Shown here: piece by piece, positions 52,961-61,505 of the stretch
Layout: every line of letters starts with the position of its first letter
Position numbering within the stretch: the stretch's first letter is position 1
From: Microcoleus sp. FACHB-61
Lineage (GTDB): Bacteria; Cyanobacteriota; Cyanobacteriia; Cyanobacteriales; Microcoleaceae
Direction of reading: 5' to 3'
NCBI GenBank assembly: GCA_014695295.1
Contig: JACJNY010000075.1
Span: forward strand, 80,184 to 144,183
Length of the DNA: 64,000 nucleotides
Made by a program: the position numbers and the translations under genes
Notes under the pieces: model-generated
The model's input: the letters and a program-made list of their open reading frames with translations, nothing else
Told to the model about the DNA's origin: nothing
The model's database searches: none

Positions 52961-53917
52961 TTAGTTATACTTCGCTCTGACTTGAGAAACAATCCACTCT
53001 GCCAAAATATTAACAATCAGTGTCAGAATAAACAGAATTAGCCCCGTGTACATCAGAGCTGCTACTTGCAACCCGGAGGCTTCCGCAAACTGATTTGCCA
53101 TCAAAGAAGCAATAGTATTTGCCGGAGCTAGCACTGAAAGACTTAACTGATTGGAATTGCCAATTAACAGAGTTGCAGCCATTGTTTCTCCCATGGCGCG
53201 ACCAAGCCCGAGCATAATTCCGCCGACAATGCCGGAAAAAGCCGCCGGTACGAGCACTCTAAAAATGGTTGTCCAGCGAGTAGCTCCTAAACCTAAAGAT
53301 GCTTGCCGCAATTCGGGCGGGAGACTTGCCAAAGAGTCACGGGAGATAGCAGTAATAATGGGCAAAGTCATGATTCCCAAAATTACTCCGGCTGGTAACA
53401 TTCCCGGGCCCACAGGCGGAGTGCTAAAAATCGGCAGCCATCCGAAGTTACCGTTGAGAAACTTTCCGATGCTGCTAATAATGGGAATCAATACAGCAAT
53501 TCCCCACAAACCGTAGACTACGCTGGGAATGGCAGCTAAAAGTTCTACTAAAAAAACCAAAGCTGTGCGCACTGGCAGCGGCAAAAAATCTTCACTCAGG
53601 AAGATGGCAGTCCCTACTCCTAATGGTACCGCAATTAGGAGCGCGATCGCCGAACTGACGATCGTCCCGTAAATCATCGGCAGCGCACCGTACTCTTCCT
53701 TAACCGGATTCCAATCACTACCAAACAGAAAGCCCAAACCGTACTGTTGAATCGCAGGTAAAGCCCTGTAACCAACGGTGAGCGCGATTACCAGCAAAAT
53801 TACACCAACTCCTATGCCCAAAATCCGAGTCAGCCAGATAAAGCCTTGATCTAAGGATTTTTCTGCCCCAGAGCGCGATCGGCTCTCTGATTGAGCGCTG
53901 TTATTATCTGAAATCAT
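52961..53917 (-). CDS. pstC: Phosphate ABC transporter permease PstC
   Basis: A 318-residue permease. From ATG 53917: soluble N-terminus (SAQSESRSRSGAEKS), then six helices with FLFGSDWNPVKEEYGALPMIYGT, LVELLAAIPSVVYGLWG and the coupling loop RDSLASLPPELRQASLGLGATRWTTIFRVLVPAAFSGI. These are PstC hallmarks. A TTG five codons upstream is the alternative start. It is separated from pstS by a 333-bp repeat-containing gap, so pstCAB may also have its own promoter. Confidence 0.93.
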   Translation of the reverse strand: MISDNNSAQSESRSRSGAEKSLDQGFIWLTRILGIGVGVILLVIALTVGYRALPAIQQYGLGFLFGSDWNPVKEEYGALPMIYGTIVSSAIALLIAVPLGVGTAIFLSEDFLPLPVRTALVFLVELLAAIPSVVYGLWGIAVLIPIISSIGKFLNGNFGWLPIFSTPPVGPGMLPAGVILGIMTLPIITAISRDSLASLPPELRQASLGLGATRWTTIFRVLVPAAFSGIVGGIMLGLGRAMGETMAATLLIGNSNQLSLSVLAPANTIASLMANQFAEASGLQVAALMYTGLILFILTLIVNILAEWIVSQVRAKYN

Positions 53918-54068
53918 AGAAAAAAAAACCAAATCTATAGTAGCGAAAAATAGCCTGTTTCGGAAAAAGCTAGAAGGAAGCAGAAAGAAAGACCATCAAT
54001 AAAATCAAAGATGGGCGGGTTTATTAATCCCCTGACTTTTCAACAAATATTTCTGGTAAAACCCGCTC

Positions 54069-54213
54069 CTTGTATGGTACGTCGCTGCGAGATTTTCGAG
54101 CTTCCCAAGTAGATTGTCGATGGCGACGCACCCACGGTATCTTGTATGGTGCGTCGCTGGGAGATTTTCGAGCTTCCCAAGTAGATTGTCGATGGCAACG
54201 CACCCGCTCGGTA
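54069..54213. repeat. 72-bp direct duplication between pstS and pstC
   Basis: Two nearly identical copies (from 54069 and 54141, period 72) with CTTGTATGGTRCGTCGCTG, GAGATTTTCGAGCTTCCCAAG and GGCRACGCACCC; each copy has GGTGCGTCGC/GCGACGCACC-like inverted ends. It occupies the pstS-pstC gap (53933-54250) with a short TTCCTTC run beside pstS. A 71-codon frame here is a product of the duplication. Confidence 0.85.
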
Positions 54214-54250
54214 TCTACAGAAATATCCTTCTTCCTTCTTCCTTCAATTA

Positions 54251-55447
54251 CTATTTGGCAACCTCAATCTTGTAGTCTGGGCTGATGCCGTCAGCGGCCG
54301 CGGCTACTTTTTCTTTAACGTTTTGGGGCAGAGGAACGTAGCCCAATTCGGAACTAACTTTTTGACCTTCAGTTAAGCCGTATTCAACCATTGCTTCGAT
54401 GGCTTTGGCTTTGTTGGGGTCAGTAACTGTTTTGGGGACGAGCATCCAAGTGTAGGTGACAATTGGATAGGATTGAGCGCCTTCGGGGTCTTCGATAAAT
54501 GCTCGCAGGTTTTCCGGCATGGGCACAGTCGCTAGAGCTTGAGAAGCTGACTCGTCGGTAGGTACTACAAATGTGCCTGCTTTGTTTTCCAAAGATGCAA
54601 ATTTGAGATTGTTGTTTTTGGCGTAGCCGTATTCTACGTAGCCGATGCTGCCGACGGTTTGCAGGACTTGGGCTGTGACGCCTTCGTTGCCTTTTGCACC
54701 GAGAAAAGTACCAGTTGTGGGCCACTGTACTGTTTTGCCGTCGCCTACTGAACTTTTCCAGTCGGGGCTGATGGTACTCAGGTGTTTGGTGAAGACGGCG
54801 GTGGTACCGCTGCCGTCGGAACGGTGGACAACTGTGATGGCTTGGTCTGCTGGCAATTTAGCGCCCGGGTTGGCCGCTGCAATTTTGGGGTCGTTCCAGT
54901 TGGTAATTTTACCGGCGAAGATATCTGCGTAAACATCCCGTGGCAGTTTCAATGGTTCGGTTAAGTCTGGTAAATTGTAGCCCATGACGATACTGCCGGC
55001 TGTCATGGGCAGCAAGATGACGCCTTTGTCTGCTGGAACTTTGGCGATTTCGTCGTCTTTCATGGCGGTGTCGCTGGCCCCAAAGTCTACTGTGCCTTTG
55101 GTAAATTGTTCGACTCCGGCGCCGCTGCCTACTGATTGATAGTTAATTTGTACTTTGGGGTTGATTTTGTTGAAGTCTTGAAACCAACGCTGGTACAGAG
55201 GGGCGGGGAATGAGGCGCCTGCTGCGGTGATGGCTACGTCTGAGGCTAGGGCGAGTTTGGTGTTTTCCGCTGTGCCGGTGGCTGCCACGGGGGAAGCGCC
55301 GGGGGATGCTGCGGTGTCGCCGGGGCTGGGGCTGGTGCTTGTGGTTGTGCTGGGGCTGGTGCAAGCTGCTACACTGAGGGCGATCGCCGTAGCGGAAATT
55401 GCAGTAGTCAAACGGTTTGGATTAATCAAGTTGAGACGAAAAAGCAT
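54251..55447 (-). CDS. pstS: Phosphate-binding periplasmic lipoprotein PstS
   Basis: A 398-residue substrate-binding protein. From ATG 55447: lipoprotein signal with LSVAAC lipobox, a Ser/Thr/Pro linker, then the PstS core ITAAGASFPAPLYQRWFQDF, YQSVGSGAGVEQF, DFGASDTAMKDDE and VVHRSDGSGTTAVF, which carry phosphate-binding residues. It delivers phosphate to PstCA in the periplasm. The longer frame upstream of ATG 55447 lacks signal-peptide character. It is the first gene of the pst series, with a Pho-box-like sequence upstream. Confidence 0.95.
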   Translation of the reverse strand: MLFRLNLINPNRLTTAISATAIALSVAACTSPSTTTSTSPSPGDTAASPGASPVAATGTAENTKLALASDVAITAAGASFPAPLYQRWFQDFNKINPKVQINYQSVGSGAGVEQFTKGTVDFGASDTAMKDDEIAKVPADKGVILLPMTAGSIVMGYNLPDLTEPLKLPRDVYADIFAGKITNWNDPKIAAANPGAKLPADQAITVVHRSDGSGTTAVFTKHLSTISPDWKSSVGDGKTVQWPTTGTFLGAKGNEGVTAQVLQTVGSIGYVEYGYAKNNNLKFASLENKAGTFVVPTDESASQALATVPMPENLRAFIEDPEGAQSYPIVTYTWMLVPKTVTDPNKAKAIEAMVEYGLTEGQKVSSELGYVPLPQNVKEKVAAAADGISPDYKIEVAK

Positions 55448-55503
55448 AGGTATAAAAAATCTGCGATCGTTATATGGGTGTCCCGCATCAGCATAGCGCG
55501 CAG

Positions 55504-55522
55504 AAGTAAAGGTTAGGTTAAG
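55504..55522 (-). promoter_or_regulatory. Pho-box-like direct repeat upstream of pstS
   Basis: On the minus strand, CTTAACCT-AAC-CTTTACTT gives two 8-bp repeats separated by 3 bases, matching the cyanobacterial SphR/PhoB box pattern (PyTTAAPyPy, 11-bp period). It lies about 57 bases upstream of the pstS ATG. A third repeat is not clear. Regulation by phosphate starvation is inferred. Confidence 0.6.
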
Positions 55523-55734
55523 AATCTTTACACTTAATGGCAATTTAATATTAATTAATATTATTAATTAATTGATGAGCTTGACAATTGTGATTTTATA
55601 AGATATAGGCAAGAGAAATTGGTACGGAAACAAGCATTCGATCGCCCGATCGCGAAAAATTCCCCATTAAATTATCACAATATCCAGGCTTGAGAACCAG
55701 AAAACCATAAAATGGTGGTTTTTTTGACCGAAAA

Positions 55735-57070
55735 TTTGGGTGCAAGCCCCGTCCTTTTAGGACGGCTTTAATTAGACTTCTTGAAAAAGCGTTTCAACGT
55801 TTGCTCATGGTTGTGGTATAATCAGGTAGGAGGATAGAGCAAATGTTTCATTTAGTCTACGAATTCAAACTCAAACCAACGCCAGGACAAATAGCAATCT
55901 TTGAAGATTGGCTAGAACAATGCCGTCGCGTATACAACTACGCATTGGCAGAGCGTAAACATTGGTTTGAGTCTCGTAGTTGTCGAATTAACGCTTGCTC
56001 TATCCGATCTGAGTTCATCATTCGGGCCGAAACAAAACGACCAACTTATGCAAGCCAGTGCAAAAGTTTAACTACGGCTAGGGCAAACATACCCACTTTG
56101 GCTGCCGTCCAAGTACACGTCCTACAGCAAACATTGAAAAGGCTTGAAAAAGCGTTTGTGAGTATGTGGGAACAAAAACACGGTTTCCCCCGCTTTAAGA
56201 AAGCAGGAACAATGCGATCGTTTGTGTTCCCACAATTGGGGGTTAACCCCGTCCAAAATCAAGCGGTGAAGCTCCCTAAAATTGGTTTGGTTAAGTTCCA
56301 TCAATCACGGACTATCCCTGATGGTGCAACGATTAAGCAAGCAAGGATAGTCCGTAGGGTTAGCGGTTGGTACGTGATGTTAACCCTACAATGGGACGTT
56401 TCAGTACCCAATCTAATGCCCCACGGTGAAGGTATCGGAATTGATGTGGGACTAACTAATTTTCTAGCAACTTCTAACGGTCTTTTAGTCAAGCGCCAAA
56501 GATTTTTTAAAGACGCAGAACGCAAGCTTAAATTGCTGCAACAACGTGTCTGTCGTAAAAAACTAGGTTCTAACAATTGGCGTAAAGCTCAAAAGAAAGT
56601 CGCAAAACTGCATGAATACGTTGCTAACAGTCGGAAAGATTGGCATCGTAAATTATCTCATCAAATCTGCCAAAATGTGGGAATGATTTTCGTTGAGGAT
56701 CTGAATCTGATTGGGCTGTCCAGGGCGATGCTAGGGAAACACTGCTTAGACGCAAGCTGGGGTCAGTTCTTCACAATCCTAGAGCAAACTTGTTTGAAAT
56801 ATGGCGTGTACTTTCAAAAGGTAAGCGCTCATAAAACGAGTCAAGTTTGCCCCAATTGTCTAACAGAAACAGGAAAAAAACAGCTTGATGAGCGTACTCA
56901 TTCATGCTCGAACTGTGGCTATACAACGGACAGAGATGTTGCAGCCGCTCAAGTAGTTCTAATTAGAGGACTTGCAGCCGTAGGGCATACGGTCAAGATG
57001 CTTGCCGAGGGTAAATTCATTGGAATCCCTGCGAATCAAGAATCCCCTCGCCTTTAGGCAGGGGTATGTC
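55735..57070 (+). mobile_element. IS200/IS605-family element carrying tnpB only (IS1341 type)
   Basis: The left end has a CCGTCCTTTTAGGACGG hairpin (55749-55765) and the right end a CCCCTCGCC-ttta-GGCAGGGG hairpin (57044-57064) overlapping the tnpB stop. There is no tnpA. Exact ends are not determined; this insertion type makes no target duplication. The right-end region is where an omega-RNA would be encoded. Together with the intact tnpB this suggests an element recently mobile with TnpA in trans. Confidence 0.75.
55843..57057 (+). CDS. tnpB: TnpB, RNA-guided endonuclease of IS605 family
   Basis: A 404-residue TnpB/OrfB. The HTH_OrfB N-terminus (FKLKPTPGQIAIFEDWLEQCRRVYNYALA) is followed by the RuvC-like nuclease with Asp in GIGIDVGLTNF, Glu in FVEDLNLIG and Asp in TDRDVAAAQ, and the zinc ribbon CPNC...CSNCGYTT between the last two. 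All three catalytic acids and four Cys are present, so it appears intact. TnpB nucleases use an RNA from the element's right end to cut at a TAM-adjacent target. A GGTAGGAGG ribosome site precedes the ATG. Confidence 0.93.
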   Translation: MFHLVYEFKLKPTPGQIAIFEDWLEQCRRVYNYALAERKHWFESRSCRINACSIRSEFIIRAETKRPTYASQCKSLTTARANIPTLAAVQVHVLQQTLKRLEKAFVSMWEQKHGFPRFKKAGTMRSFVFPQLGVNPVQNQAVKLPKIGLVKFHQSRTIPDGATIKQARIVRRVSGWYVMLTLQWDVSVPNLMPHGEGIGIDVGLTNFLATSNGLLVKRQRFFKDAERKLKLLQQRVCRKKLGSNNWRKAQKKVAKLHEYVANSRKDWHRKLSHQICQNVGMIFVEDLNLIGLSRAMLGKHCLDASWGQFFTILEQTCLKYGVYFQKVSAHKTSQVCPNCLTETGKKQLDERTHSCSNCGYTTDRDVAAAQVVLIRGLAAVGHTVKMLAEGKFIGIPANQESPRL

Positions 57071-57167
57071 AAAGTAGTGCTAGTATTAAGAATTTAAAAG
57101 CTGCGGGCATTGAAGCTTGCCTGAGACAAATGCCTTCTGCCTTATACGTTCGGACAAATGCCGTTTG

Positions 57168-57752
57168 ATGATAATGCCTGCTCCTATTGAATTAATCTGG
57201 GCTGTTATTGGTTTGCTGCTGACGATAGGAGGCACTTTTTTGCCTGCATCTGTCACAATTCCTATTGGGTTGGGGGACGATCGAGGACTTCAGGCGTACT
57301 CTTTAGGTGTTACCTATCAAATTGGAGCCGTTTTGCTAGTAGGCTGCATGGGGGGGAAAAATGCTGCGGCTCTCTCGCAAATTGCTTATTTGGCATTAGG
57401 ATTAACTTTGTGGCCAGTTTTTTCTCAAGGCGGCGGCATCGGCTATCTCAAAGAAGCGAGTTTTGGGTATTTGCTGGGTTTTGTGCCAGGTGCTTGGGTG
57501 TGCGGCTGGGTGGCTTTTAAGGTGGCTTCGCGGCTGGAATCTATGGCTTTTAGCTGTTTGTGCGGTTTGTTCACTGTTCACGCGATCGGCTTAATTTATC
57601 TAATTTTTACTTACTGGCTACCTCCGGCCAAAAAAACACCTTTATTCGATGAGATTCTTAAATATTCGGTTTATCCTCTGCCGGGACAATTGGCGGTAGT
57701 TTGTGCGATCGCAGTGCTGTCATTTACTTTGCGCCGCTTGATGTTTTATTGA
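57168..57752 (+). CDS. bioY: Biotin transporter BioY (S component)
   Basis: A 194-residue membrane protein with six hydrophobic segments. LLLTIGGTFLPASVTIPIGLGDD, SLGVTYQIGAVLLVGCMGGKNAAALSQIAYLALGL and GGGIGYLKEASFGYLLGFVPGAWVCGW match the BioY pattern (substrate S component of an energy-coupling-factor transporter, biotin import). I chose ATG 57168; the upstream frame lacks membrane character. No bioM/bioN lie nearby, so it may act alone or share an ECF module. Confidence 0.87.
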   Translation: MIMPAPIELIWAVIGLLLTIGGTFLPASVTIPIGLGDDRGLQAYSLGVTYQIGAVLLVGCMGGKNAAALSQIAYLALGLTLWPVFSQGGGIGYLKEASFGYLLGFVPGAWVCGWVAFKVASRLESMAFSCLCGLFTVHAIGLIYLIFTYWLPPAKKTPLFDEILKYSVYPLPGQLAVVCAIAVLSFTLRRLMFY

Positions 57753-57956
57753 TTGGGTAATTGGGAATTGGTAATCGGGGATTGATAATCGGGGATTGGT
57801 TGTTGTGTCAAATAAGGTTATACTGTCATTGCGCAACGGGAGAATCATCTCGCTGCGGCTGGGATTGCTTTGCTGCACTGCATTCTGCTGGCAATAACCA
57901 GCAAAATTTGAGTAAATTATCCCATGCTCAATCCCCTATGTTCTATTCCCCAATCC

Positions 57957-58469
57957 ATGCGTTTTAAAAGAAATCCCTTGTTCTGGGTTGCTGCTGTTAT
58001 CAGTTTAGTTTTAGACCACCTGACTAAGTTTTGGGTGGTGCAAAATTTTGAATTGACGGTTCCTCCGCAGACGCAGCCGCTGTTACCTGGGGTGTTTCAC
58101 TTCACTTATGTTGTTAATACCGGCGCCGCTTTTAGTATGTTCAGCAATGGCGGGGCGATTTGGTTGCGGTGGCTGTCTTTGGGCGTTAGTGTGGGATTGA
58201 TGGTACTGGCTTGGTTCGGGCCGCGAATTAACCGCTGGGAACAAGCTGGCTACGGTTTGATTTTGGGGGGAGCACTGGGGAACGGGATCGATCGATTTGT
58301 TTCGGGCCACGTTGTAGATTTTATCGATTTTCGGATCATTCGGTTCCCGGTATTTAATCTAGCCGATGTGTTTATTAATGCTGGGATTGTCTGTTTGTTG
58401 ATTGCAACTTTTCACAGTGCACCGCCTACTCCAAGAGTTCAGGACGATCGCAATTCTATTTCAGAGTAA
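57957..58469 (+). CDS. lspA: Lipoprotein signal peptidase (SPase II)
   Basis: A 170-residue four-helix aspartic peptidase of the inner membrane that cleaves prolipoprotein signal peptides (such as that of PstS). Motifs: VLDHLTKFWVV, NTGAAFSMF, GGALGNGIDRF (first catalytic Asp) and VFNLADVFINAG (second Asp). I chose ATG 57957, giving the usual start just before the first helix; the longer frame begins at 57924. Together with bioY it may be one transcription unit. Confidence 0.93.
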   Translation: MRFKRNPLFWVAAVISLVLDHLTKFWVVQNFELTVPPQTQPLLPGVFHFTYVVNTGAAFSMFSNGGAIWLRWLSLGVSVGLMVLAWFGPRINRWEQAGYGLILGGALGNGIDRFVSGHVVDFIDFRIIRFPVFNLADVFINAGIVCLLIATFHSAPPTPRVQDDRNSISE

Positions 58470-58544
58470 ATTTGAAGAAGCAAGAAGGAAGTTCGCCAAC
58501 AGATTCGCTTTCTTCGGATGTAAGGGATGTAACAGCTAACTGAC

Positions 58545-58611
58545 TGTAGGGTGCGTCAGCGGCGAGATCCTTAGTTTGTGGTCGCCACATTCAACCCTGA
58601 CGCACCCTACA
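58545..58611. repeat. TGTAGGGTGCGTCA inverted repeat
   Basis: Perfect 14-bp arms at 58545-58558 and 58598-58611, 67 bases in all. The GTAGGGTGCG core also appears at about 5846 and 27692. It occupies the gap between lspA and the radical SAM gene. Confidence 0.8.
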
Positions 58612-58653
58612 ATCACTTGGGAAATGGCTTAAAATGAGATAAGAACAGACCTA

Positions 58654-60330
58654 TTGTTAAAACTAAATTTGCCCGTGAATCCTAATCCATTTGCTCAAGA
58701 ACGCTTACTATTTGCCCCAGCAACCCCCGATGCTGATGCTATCCCGACTATTTTTGCTTTTCCCAACGAGTACACGGTGGGTATTACCAGTCTCGGCTAT
58801 CAGATAGTGTGGGCAACTTTGGCTGTGCGATCGGATATTGAAGTCAGCCGTTTATTTACTGATATCCGCGAACAACTTCCCCGACATCCAGAATTACTGG
58901 GATTTTCGCTTTCTTGGGAACTAGACTATGTAAATATTCTAAATTTATTGGAATCTCTAGAAATCCCGATTTGGGCGTCAAAACGAACTGATAATCATCC
59001 GATCGTATTCGGCGGTGGCCCGGTTTTTACTGCTAATCCAGAACCTTTTGCCGATTTTTTTGATGTGATTTTGCTCGGAGATGGCGAAAATCTCATTGAC
59101 AATTTTATTGATGCTTGTAAAGAAGTCCGTACCGCCGACAGACAAACTAAATTGCGGCATTTAGCCCAAGTTCCGGGAGTTTACGTCCCCAGTTTGTACG
59201 AAGTAACTTATCTGGATGCGGCTGAGGGTATTAAATCGATTCAGCCTGTCGATTCGGGAATTCCCAGTGTGGTTGAAAAACAGACTTATCGCGGCAATAC
59301 TTTATCTGCTTCCACTGTGGTGACAGAAAAAGCGGCTTGGGAAAATATTTACATGGTGGAAGTGGTTCGGAGTTGTCCAGAAATGTGCCGTTTTTGTTTG
59401 GCAAGTTATCTGACTTTGCCGTTTAGAACTGCGAGTTTGGAGGCTTCGCTAATTCCGGCGATCGATCGCGGTTTAGCTGTGACTAATCGTTTGGGTTTGT
59501 TGGGTGCTTCTGTCACTCAGCACCCGGAATTTGAAGAGTTGCTGGATCATTTGAATCATCCGAAATACGACGGCGTGCGGCTGAGTCTTTCTTCGGTAAG
59601 GACAAATACGGTGACAGTTAAATTAGCCGAAATTTTGGCAAATAGAGACAGCAAATCTGTGACTATTGCGGTGGAAAGCGGGAGCGATCGCCTCCGCAAA
59701 ATCGTTAACAAAAAACTCACAAATGACGAAATTATTCAAGCTGCTATCAATGCTAAGGCTGGCGGCTTAAAGGGAATTAAACTTTACGGGATGGCGGGAA
59801 TTCCCGGCGAAGAAATGGAGGATTTAGAGGAGACGGTGGCGATGATGCGGGCGATTAGAAAAGCTGTTCCCGGTTTGCGGTTGACTCTGGGATGCAGCAC
59901 TTTTGTCCCGAAATCTCACACTCCTTTTCAGTGGTTTGGAGTGAATAAAGATGCGGAGAAGAGGCTGAAGTTTTTAGATAAAGAATTGCGGAAGTTAGGT
60001 TTAGAATTTAGACCTGAAAGCTATAACTGGTCTGTGATTCAGGGGTTGCTCTCCAGGGGCGATCGGCGGTTGTCTCGGCTGTTGGAATTAGTGCGGCATT
60101 ACGGCGATACTTTGGGCAGTTATCGACGGGCTTTTAAGGAGTTGCGGGGACAGTTGCCAGAGATGGATTTTTATGTTTTTCAAAAGTGGGAATTGGAGCA
60201 GGTTTTGCCTTGGAGTCATTTAAAAGGGCCGCTACCGGAGGCGACTTTGAAGAAGCATTTGGCTGAGGCGATGAGTCATACAACACGACAGCCAAATCAA
60301 GAACGTGAGAATTCACTAAGTCCCGTTTAG
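58654..60330 (+). CDS. B12-binding-like/radical SAM protein (TIGR03960-like)
   Basis: A 558-residue protein. The N-terminal region (about 35-180) is a cobalamin-binding-like Rossmann domain (TVGITSLGYQIVWATLAVRSDIEVSRLFTD, VFGGGPVFTANPEPFADFFDVILLGDGE). The radical SAM domain has CPEMCRFCLASY (CxxxCxxC, 4Fe-4S), then LLGASVTQHP, SLSSVRTNTV and VAIESGS-type sequences (IAVESGSDRL). The family is annotated TIGR03960 and its reaction is unknown. The start is TTG at 58654; GTG at 58675 is possible, without a clear ribosome site for either. Confidence 0.85.
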   Translation: MLKLNLPVNPNPFAQERLLFAPATPDADAIPTIFAFPNEYTVGITSLGYQIVWATLAVRSDIEVSRLFTDIREQLPRHPELLGFSLSWELDYVNILNLLESLEIPIWASKRTDNHPIVFGGGPVFTANPEPFADFFDVILLGDGENLIDNFIDACKEVRTADRQTKLRHLAQVPGVYVPSLYEVTYLDAAEGIKSIQPVDSGIPSVVEKQTYRGNTLSASTVVTEKAAWENIYMVEVVRSCPEMCRFCLASYLTLPFRTASLEASLIPAIDRGLAVTNRLGLLGASVTQHPEFEELLDHLNHPKYDGVRLSLSSVRTNTVTVKLAEILANRDSKSVTIAVESGSDRLRKIVNKKLTNDEIIQAAINAKAGGLKGIKLYGMAGIPGEEMEDLEETVAMMRAIRKAVPGLRLTLGCSTFVPKSHTPFQWFGVNKDAEKRLKFLDKELRKLGLEFRPESYNWSVIQGLLSRGDRRLSRLLELVRHYGDTLGSYRRAFKELRGQLPEMDFYVFQKWELEQVLPWSHLKGPLPEATLKKHLAEAMSHTTRQPNQERENSLSPV

Positions 60331-60386
60331 TAAAAAGGAGAACTGGAAAAATAACGACTGGTTTGAAAACTCCTAGTAGCTACTAT

Positions 60387-60764
60387 ATGGAGATAATCAC
60401 AACTTTTCCACCGCGTCCAATTACTTATGAAGCTGAGTTAATCGCTAGACAAAATCGGATTGATTCTATTGTGAGTCGGAGCAATCTCACGCAGGACGCT
60501 CGGGATTACTTAAACGTGTTGGGTACTCTTGTTTATGATTGCGAACAAAAACATGAGCCAATGCCAGTCTTGAAAGGTATCGCACTACTGAAAGCACTGA
60601 TGGTTGAAGACAATATTCAAGAAAAAGATTTGGTTAATATTTTTGAATCAGAGTCTTGGGTATCTGAGATGATGGATGGAAAGCGGGAACTGACGGCGAG
60701 TCAAATTCAAAAGTTAGCTAAGTTTTTCTATCTTTCCCCTGTGGCATTTCTTGAGTATAATTAA
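60387..60764 (+). CDS. HigA-like antitoxin / HTH regulator
   Basis: A 125-residue COG5499-type antitoxin from ATG 60387: PPRPITYEAELIARQNRID, LTQDARDYLNVLGTLVYDCEQKHEPMP and a C-terminal helix-turn-helix VSEMMDGKRELTASQIQKLAKFFYLSPVAFLEY. Such HigA proteins normally sit next to a HigB RNase. Here the upstream gene is the radical SAM gene and the downstream toxin belongs to another family, so its cognate toxin seems absent. It could be an orphan antitoxin or an autonomous regulator. Confidence 0.75.
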   Translation: MEIITTFPPRPITYEAELIARQNRIDSIVSRSNLTQDARDYLNVLGTLVYDCEQKHEPMPVLKGIALLKALMVEDNIQEKDLVNIFESESWVSEMMDGKRELTASQIQKLAKFFYLSPVAFLEYN

Positions 60765-60805
60765 TTGCCAGGATACTGGGATGAGTGACGCACTATAATA
60801 TAATT

Positions 60806-61135
60806 ATGCCCGAAGTCCAACCGAAAGAAATTCAGCGTTATACTACGCCAGATAACAAAGTGCCTTTCGATCAGTGGTTTGATTCGCTGAGAGATATCAA
60901 TGCTCAAGCCAAGATTATATCTAGGCTTAACCGAATTGCTGATGGTAATTTAGGAGACTATCGCTCCGTGGGGGAAGGCGTATGCGAACTCAAAATCAAT
61001 TATGGGCCTGGCTACCGAATCTATTTTGGACAAATAGGAATGACAATTGTGATTCTCATCTGCGGAGGCGATAAAAGCACTCAAGACAGAGATATTCGCC
61101 AAGCTAAAGAATACTGGACAGATTATAGGAGTTAA
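60806..61135 (+). CDS. RelE/HigB-superfamily addiction-module toxin
   Basis: A 109-residue protein from ATG 60806 (MPEVQPKEIQRY); a GTG seven codons earlier is possible. VPFDQWFDSLRDINAQAKIISRLNRIADGNLGDYRSVGEGVCELKINYGPGYRIYFGQIG, then ILICGGDKSTQDRDIRQAKEYW is the classic addiction-module killer pattern (phage Gp49-like/HigB), a ribosome-dependent mRNA interferase fold. The antidote gene starts four bases after its stop. Confidence 0.85.
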   Translation: MPEVQPKEIQRYTTPDNKVPFDQWFDSLRDINAQAKIISRLNRIADGNLGDYRSVGEGVCELKINYGPGYRIYFGQIGMTIVILICGGDKSTQDRDIRQAKEYWTDYRS

Positions 61136-61139
61136 GACA

Positions 61140-61493
61140 ATGCCTAAAAGCCTACCTTATCATCCATTTTTGATTGAATCTCTCAGAAAAAAGCCCGAAC
61201 TAGCAGCAGCCTATATAACGGCGACATTAGAGGAAGAAGAGCCGGAACCTGAACTGCTAAAACGAGCTCTCAGCGATGTAGCAGAAGCTCTAGGTCAACC
61301 AAAAATGACTCCCGAACAATATGAATTGCACTTAAAAAGACTGGATGAATTGCTGTCGCAGCAAGGAAGTGATACGATTTATAATCTGGGAACTTGGCTG
61401 AATGCTTTGGGATTGAAACTAACAGTTGCTGTTTGTACTGATACAGAGGATAATACTGCAAATGCTGAAACGCGATCGCACTTAACTGTCTAG
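61140..61493 (+). CDS. Antidote protein of the addiction module
   Basis: A 117-residue protein starting MPKSLPYHPFLIESLRKKPELAAAYI, then LLKRALSDVAEALGQ and YELHLKRLDELLSQQGSDTIYNLGTWLNALGLKLTV, the form of addiction-module antidote proteins with a degenerate HTH. It follows the toxin by 4 bases, toxin first, as usual for this family. It should neutralise the toxin and autoregulate. The last 20 residues (TEDNTANAETRS) look like an unstructured tail. Confidence 0.8.
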   Translation: MPKSLPYHPFLIESLRKKPELAAAYITATLEEEEPEPELLKRALSDVAEALGQPKMTPEQYELHLKRLDELLSQQGSDTIYNLGTWLNALGLKLTVAVCTDTEDNTANAETRSHLTV

Positions 61494-61505
61494 CCCAACG
61501 ATACA

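Noticed and set aside
54070..54285. 71-codon ORF in the pstS-pstC gap
   Set aside because: It is created by translating a 72-bp duplication, giving two near-identical peptide halves.
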